A DNA stretch of 64,000 nt from an uncultured Propionibacteriaceae bacterium (lineage in GTDB: Bacteria; Actinomycetota; Actinomycetes; Propionibacteriales; Propionibacteriaceae). Of the stretch, positions 62,903 to 64,000 are shown piece by piece. The translations under genes and the position numbers were made by a program. Location of the stretch: assembly GCA_937926975.1 (NCBI GenBank), contig CALBCJ010000023.1, positions 1 through 64,000 on the forward strand. Direction: 5' to 3'. Every line of letters starts with the position of its first letter. Position 1 is the first letter of the stretch. The notes below the pieces were generated by a model that was given only the letters and a program-made list of their open reading frames with translations, ran no database searches and was not told where the DNA came from.

Positions 62903-62972
62903 GTGCTTGACCGCCGCGGCTGTGTTTGATCGCCGCCGCCTCTGCGGTGGTGGCGGCTGCTGGCTAGGATCG
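62901..62972 (+). repeat. diverged 55-bp type repeat, copy D with a doubled head
   Basis: CTGTGCTTGACCGCCGC at 62901 is followed by a second head CTGTGTTTGATCGCC at 62920 and then a stem region GCCGCCGC and GCGGTGG-type arm. It matches copies A-C but is on the plus strand and lacks the CCCCCGG end. It lies between the terminator and the PH-domain gene. Confidence 0.6.
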
Positions 62973-62977
62973 CGGTC

Positions 62978-63514
62978 ATGGAGCCGACCGACTCGTCCCT
63001 GCAGATCCGGACGCCGTCGGGGACCTGGCTGCCGGTCGTGGTCTGGGCACTGACGGCCTGGCTGGCGGCGGACGCGGTCTGGCGGGTCGGCTGGGAGGGG
63101 CTGCGGTACTGGCCGGTCCTGGCCGCGATCGCCTGGGGCGCGTACCTGCTGCTGTGGGACCCGAGAGTGCTCGTCGGCAGCGACGGAGTACGGGTCGTGA
63201 ACCTGCTGCGGGACTACCGGCTGCCGTACTCGGCGATCAACGACATTGCGACCGGCTGGACGGTCCGGGTCGACTACCGCGACGCCGACCGGGTCCGGCG
63301 GGTGCACTGCTGGAACGCTCCCCCAGTCCGGCCCCACCGCCGCCCCACCGTGACCGGCCGGGCCCAGCCGGTCACCGGCCTGCACGACGCGGTCAGCGAG
63401 CTGCGGCGCCGCTGGACCGACACCCCGCCCGGAGAAGGGACCGTCGAGGTCCGCTGGCGCTGGCCACAGTGGCTGGTGCTCGCAGCCCTGGTCGCGGTCA
63501 GCGTCGTGGTCTGA
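62978..63514 (+). CDS. PH-domain-containing membrane protein
   Basis: A 178-residue protein with two N-terminal helices at about 17-57, a PH-like segment (VLVGSDGVRVVNLLRDYRLPYSAINDIATGWTVRVDYRDADR, typical of bPH_6-type domains), and a last helix at about 160-178. Actinobacterial members of this type are common and of unknown role. The ATG at 62978 gives a normal length. Confidence 0.75.
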   Translation: MEPTDSSLQIRTPSGTWLPVVVWALTAWLAADAVWRVGWEGLRYWPVLAAIAWGAYLLLWDPRVLVGSDGVRVVNLLRDYRLPYSAINDIATGWTVRVDYRDADRVRRVHCWNAPPVRPHRRPTVTGRAQPVTGLHDAVSELRRRWTDTPPGEGTVEVRWRWPQWLVLAALVAVSVVV

Positions 63515-63699
63515 GCACCATCACCACCGCCTCGGGCAGCGCCGCTGGGCAGCCTGTGCGCTGAGTACCCCCGGGACGCCCCCGCTCTCCTGAAGATGAA
63601 TCTGACGGAACGGGGTGCGGTTGTCAGAGGTGTCGGTTAGGGTCATGGTGTTGGGCTTCTCCTGCGGGTGCTGGTGACGGGTACGGGAGAGGGTGTTCG

Positions 63700-63803
63700 T
63701 GATGGGTGACATGAGGGTTACGTTCGGGTCGTGGCGCAAGGTGGCGTCGGCGTACGACGAGGCGGCCGAGCAGGCTCCGAGCATGCTGTCGCGGGTGGTG
63801 GAG
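63700..63803 (+). pseudogene. ESX-like gene cut by an insertion sequence
   Basis: From GTG 63700 or ATG 63703 (GGGAGAGGG upstream) the frame reads MGDMRVTFGSWRKVASAYDE and AAEQAPSMLSRVVEGL, the start of an EspC/WXG-type helical protein with a SW turn. It then runs into the insertion sequence end at about 63803. The remainder is outside the window or lost. The 63515-63699 stretch before it holds no gene. Confidence 0.55.
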
Positions 63804-64000
63804 GGGCTCTTCACAGAAGGGGGTGTAGCTGGGGTCTGGGTCCTCCGGCTTCGAGGAGGCAGCGGGTGATGTAGCTGTCGATGCTGCGGAAGCCGAGGGC
63901 GGTGCCGCGGAGGTGCTCGAGGCGGCCGTTGATGGCTTCGGTGGGGCCGTTGGTGGTGTGGGGCCGGTCGAAGTAGGCGAGGATGTCATCGGCTCTGCGG
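63804..64000 (-). mobile_element. ISL3-family insertion sequence, partial
   Basis: The end near 63804 begins GGCTCTTCACAG, as in ISL3-type terminal repeats. Only the 3' end of the element is inside the window. It disrupts an ESX-like gene on the plus strand. Confidence 0.65.
63811..64000 (-). CDS. ISL3-family transposase, C-terminal part
   Basis: The minus strand encodes ADDILAYFDRPHTTNGPTEA, INGRLEHLRGTALGF and ITRCLLEAGGPRPQLHPLL with stop at 63811-63813. This is the conserved C-terminus of ISL3 transposases, including the last Glu of the catalytic DDE set in PTEAINGRLEHLRG. The N-terminus lies beyond base 64000. It is expected to be active if complete. Confidence 0.85.
   Translation of the reverse strand, partial: RRADDILAYFDRPHTTNGPTEAINGRLEHLRGTALGFRSIDSYITRCLLEAGGPRPQLHPLL

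Noticed and set aside
1..64000. CRISPR arrays, rRNA genes, replication origin
   Set aside because: No regularly spaced repeats, no rRNA sequence and no DnaA-box cluster were seen; the repeats found are single palindromes or short tandem units.

Overview
The window is high-GC DNA (roughly 70 percent G+C in most genes) with GTG starts, many 1-8 bp gene overlaps and an actinobacterial gene order: a DUF6049 protein, a MurJ-pseudokinase fusion, a SigM-type ECF sigma factor and its anti-sigma factor (23816-16592, minus strand). This is the order known from mycobacteria (Rv3909-Rv3912). With the PH-domain, Bat-like and ESX-like proteins it points to an Actinomycetota chromosome; genus cannot be fixed from the sequence. 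Host genes show a strong GTAC/CGTAC word bias that some accessory genes lack.

Layout. 68-8474: a DedA-like membrane gene runs into a tightly coupled plus-strand operon of a Pro/Glu and Fn3-like scaffold, a zinc-ribbon GTPase, a large GTPase-associated protein (GAP1-like), a membrane zinc-ribbon GTPase and a tiny one-helix protein. This is a double-GTPase locus of the type predicted to act in biological conflict and is the best candidate for a poorly described system. 8536-9511: cysE with a cysteine leader peptide. 9830-11750: an MFS/TetR pair with a palindromic operator. 11976-13152: a lipoprotein and an OmpA-like protein. 13257-15860: an AT-richer island against the 3' end of a tRNA-Ile gene, with two nucleoside-deoxyribosyltransferase-like proteins, an unknown protein and a PD-(D/E)XK nuclease-like protein. 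16040-26101: sixA, the sigM-murJ cluster, a frameshifted methyltransferase, a small membrane protein and a glycerophosphodiesterase.

26345-31517: a six-gene MoxR/DUF58/VWA/TPR (Bat-like) operon. 31891-33276: a sugar transporter of foreign codon context with its own promoter and terminator. 33466-34422: an exported lysozyme-like enzyme. 34857-42403: a second MoxR-VWA operon (SWIM, DUF5691-like, MoxR, DUF5682-like, VWA). 42748-44578: ESX-associated small genes, two of them frameshifted. 44606-48525: a membrane protein, an exported peptidoglycan-binding protein, an S9 peptidase and a nitrobindin-like protein. 48717-54523: a frameshifted siderophore-interacting protein, then a LuxR two-component system with a LanFEG-like ABC exporter. 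54770-55360: an MNT-HEPN pair whose antitoxin is frameshifted. 55440-56871: tpx and a lipoprotein. 57100-62846: an oligopeptide ABC operon with a short leader ORF. 62978-64000: a PH-domain protein and an ESX-like gene cut by an ISL3-type insertion sequence at the window edge.

Two families of dispersed inverted repeats run through the intergenic regions. One is a 55-bp element with a conserved frame and a compensated stem (1-56, 49667-49721, 49746-49800, 62901-62972). The other is a 75-80 bp element with GCACAGCAGCGGAC arms (9630-9704, 45848-45923, weaker copies elsewhere). Five loci carry apparent frameshifts, several at short G or C runs, so either gene decay or uncorrected sequence errors must be considered.
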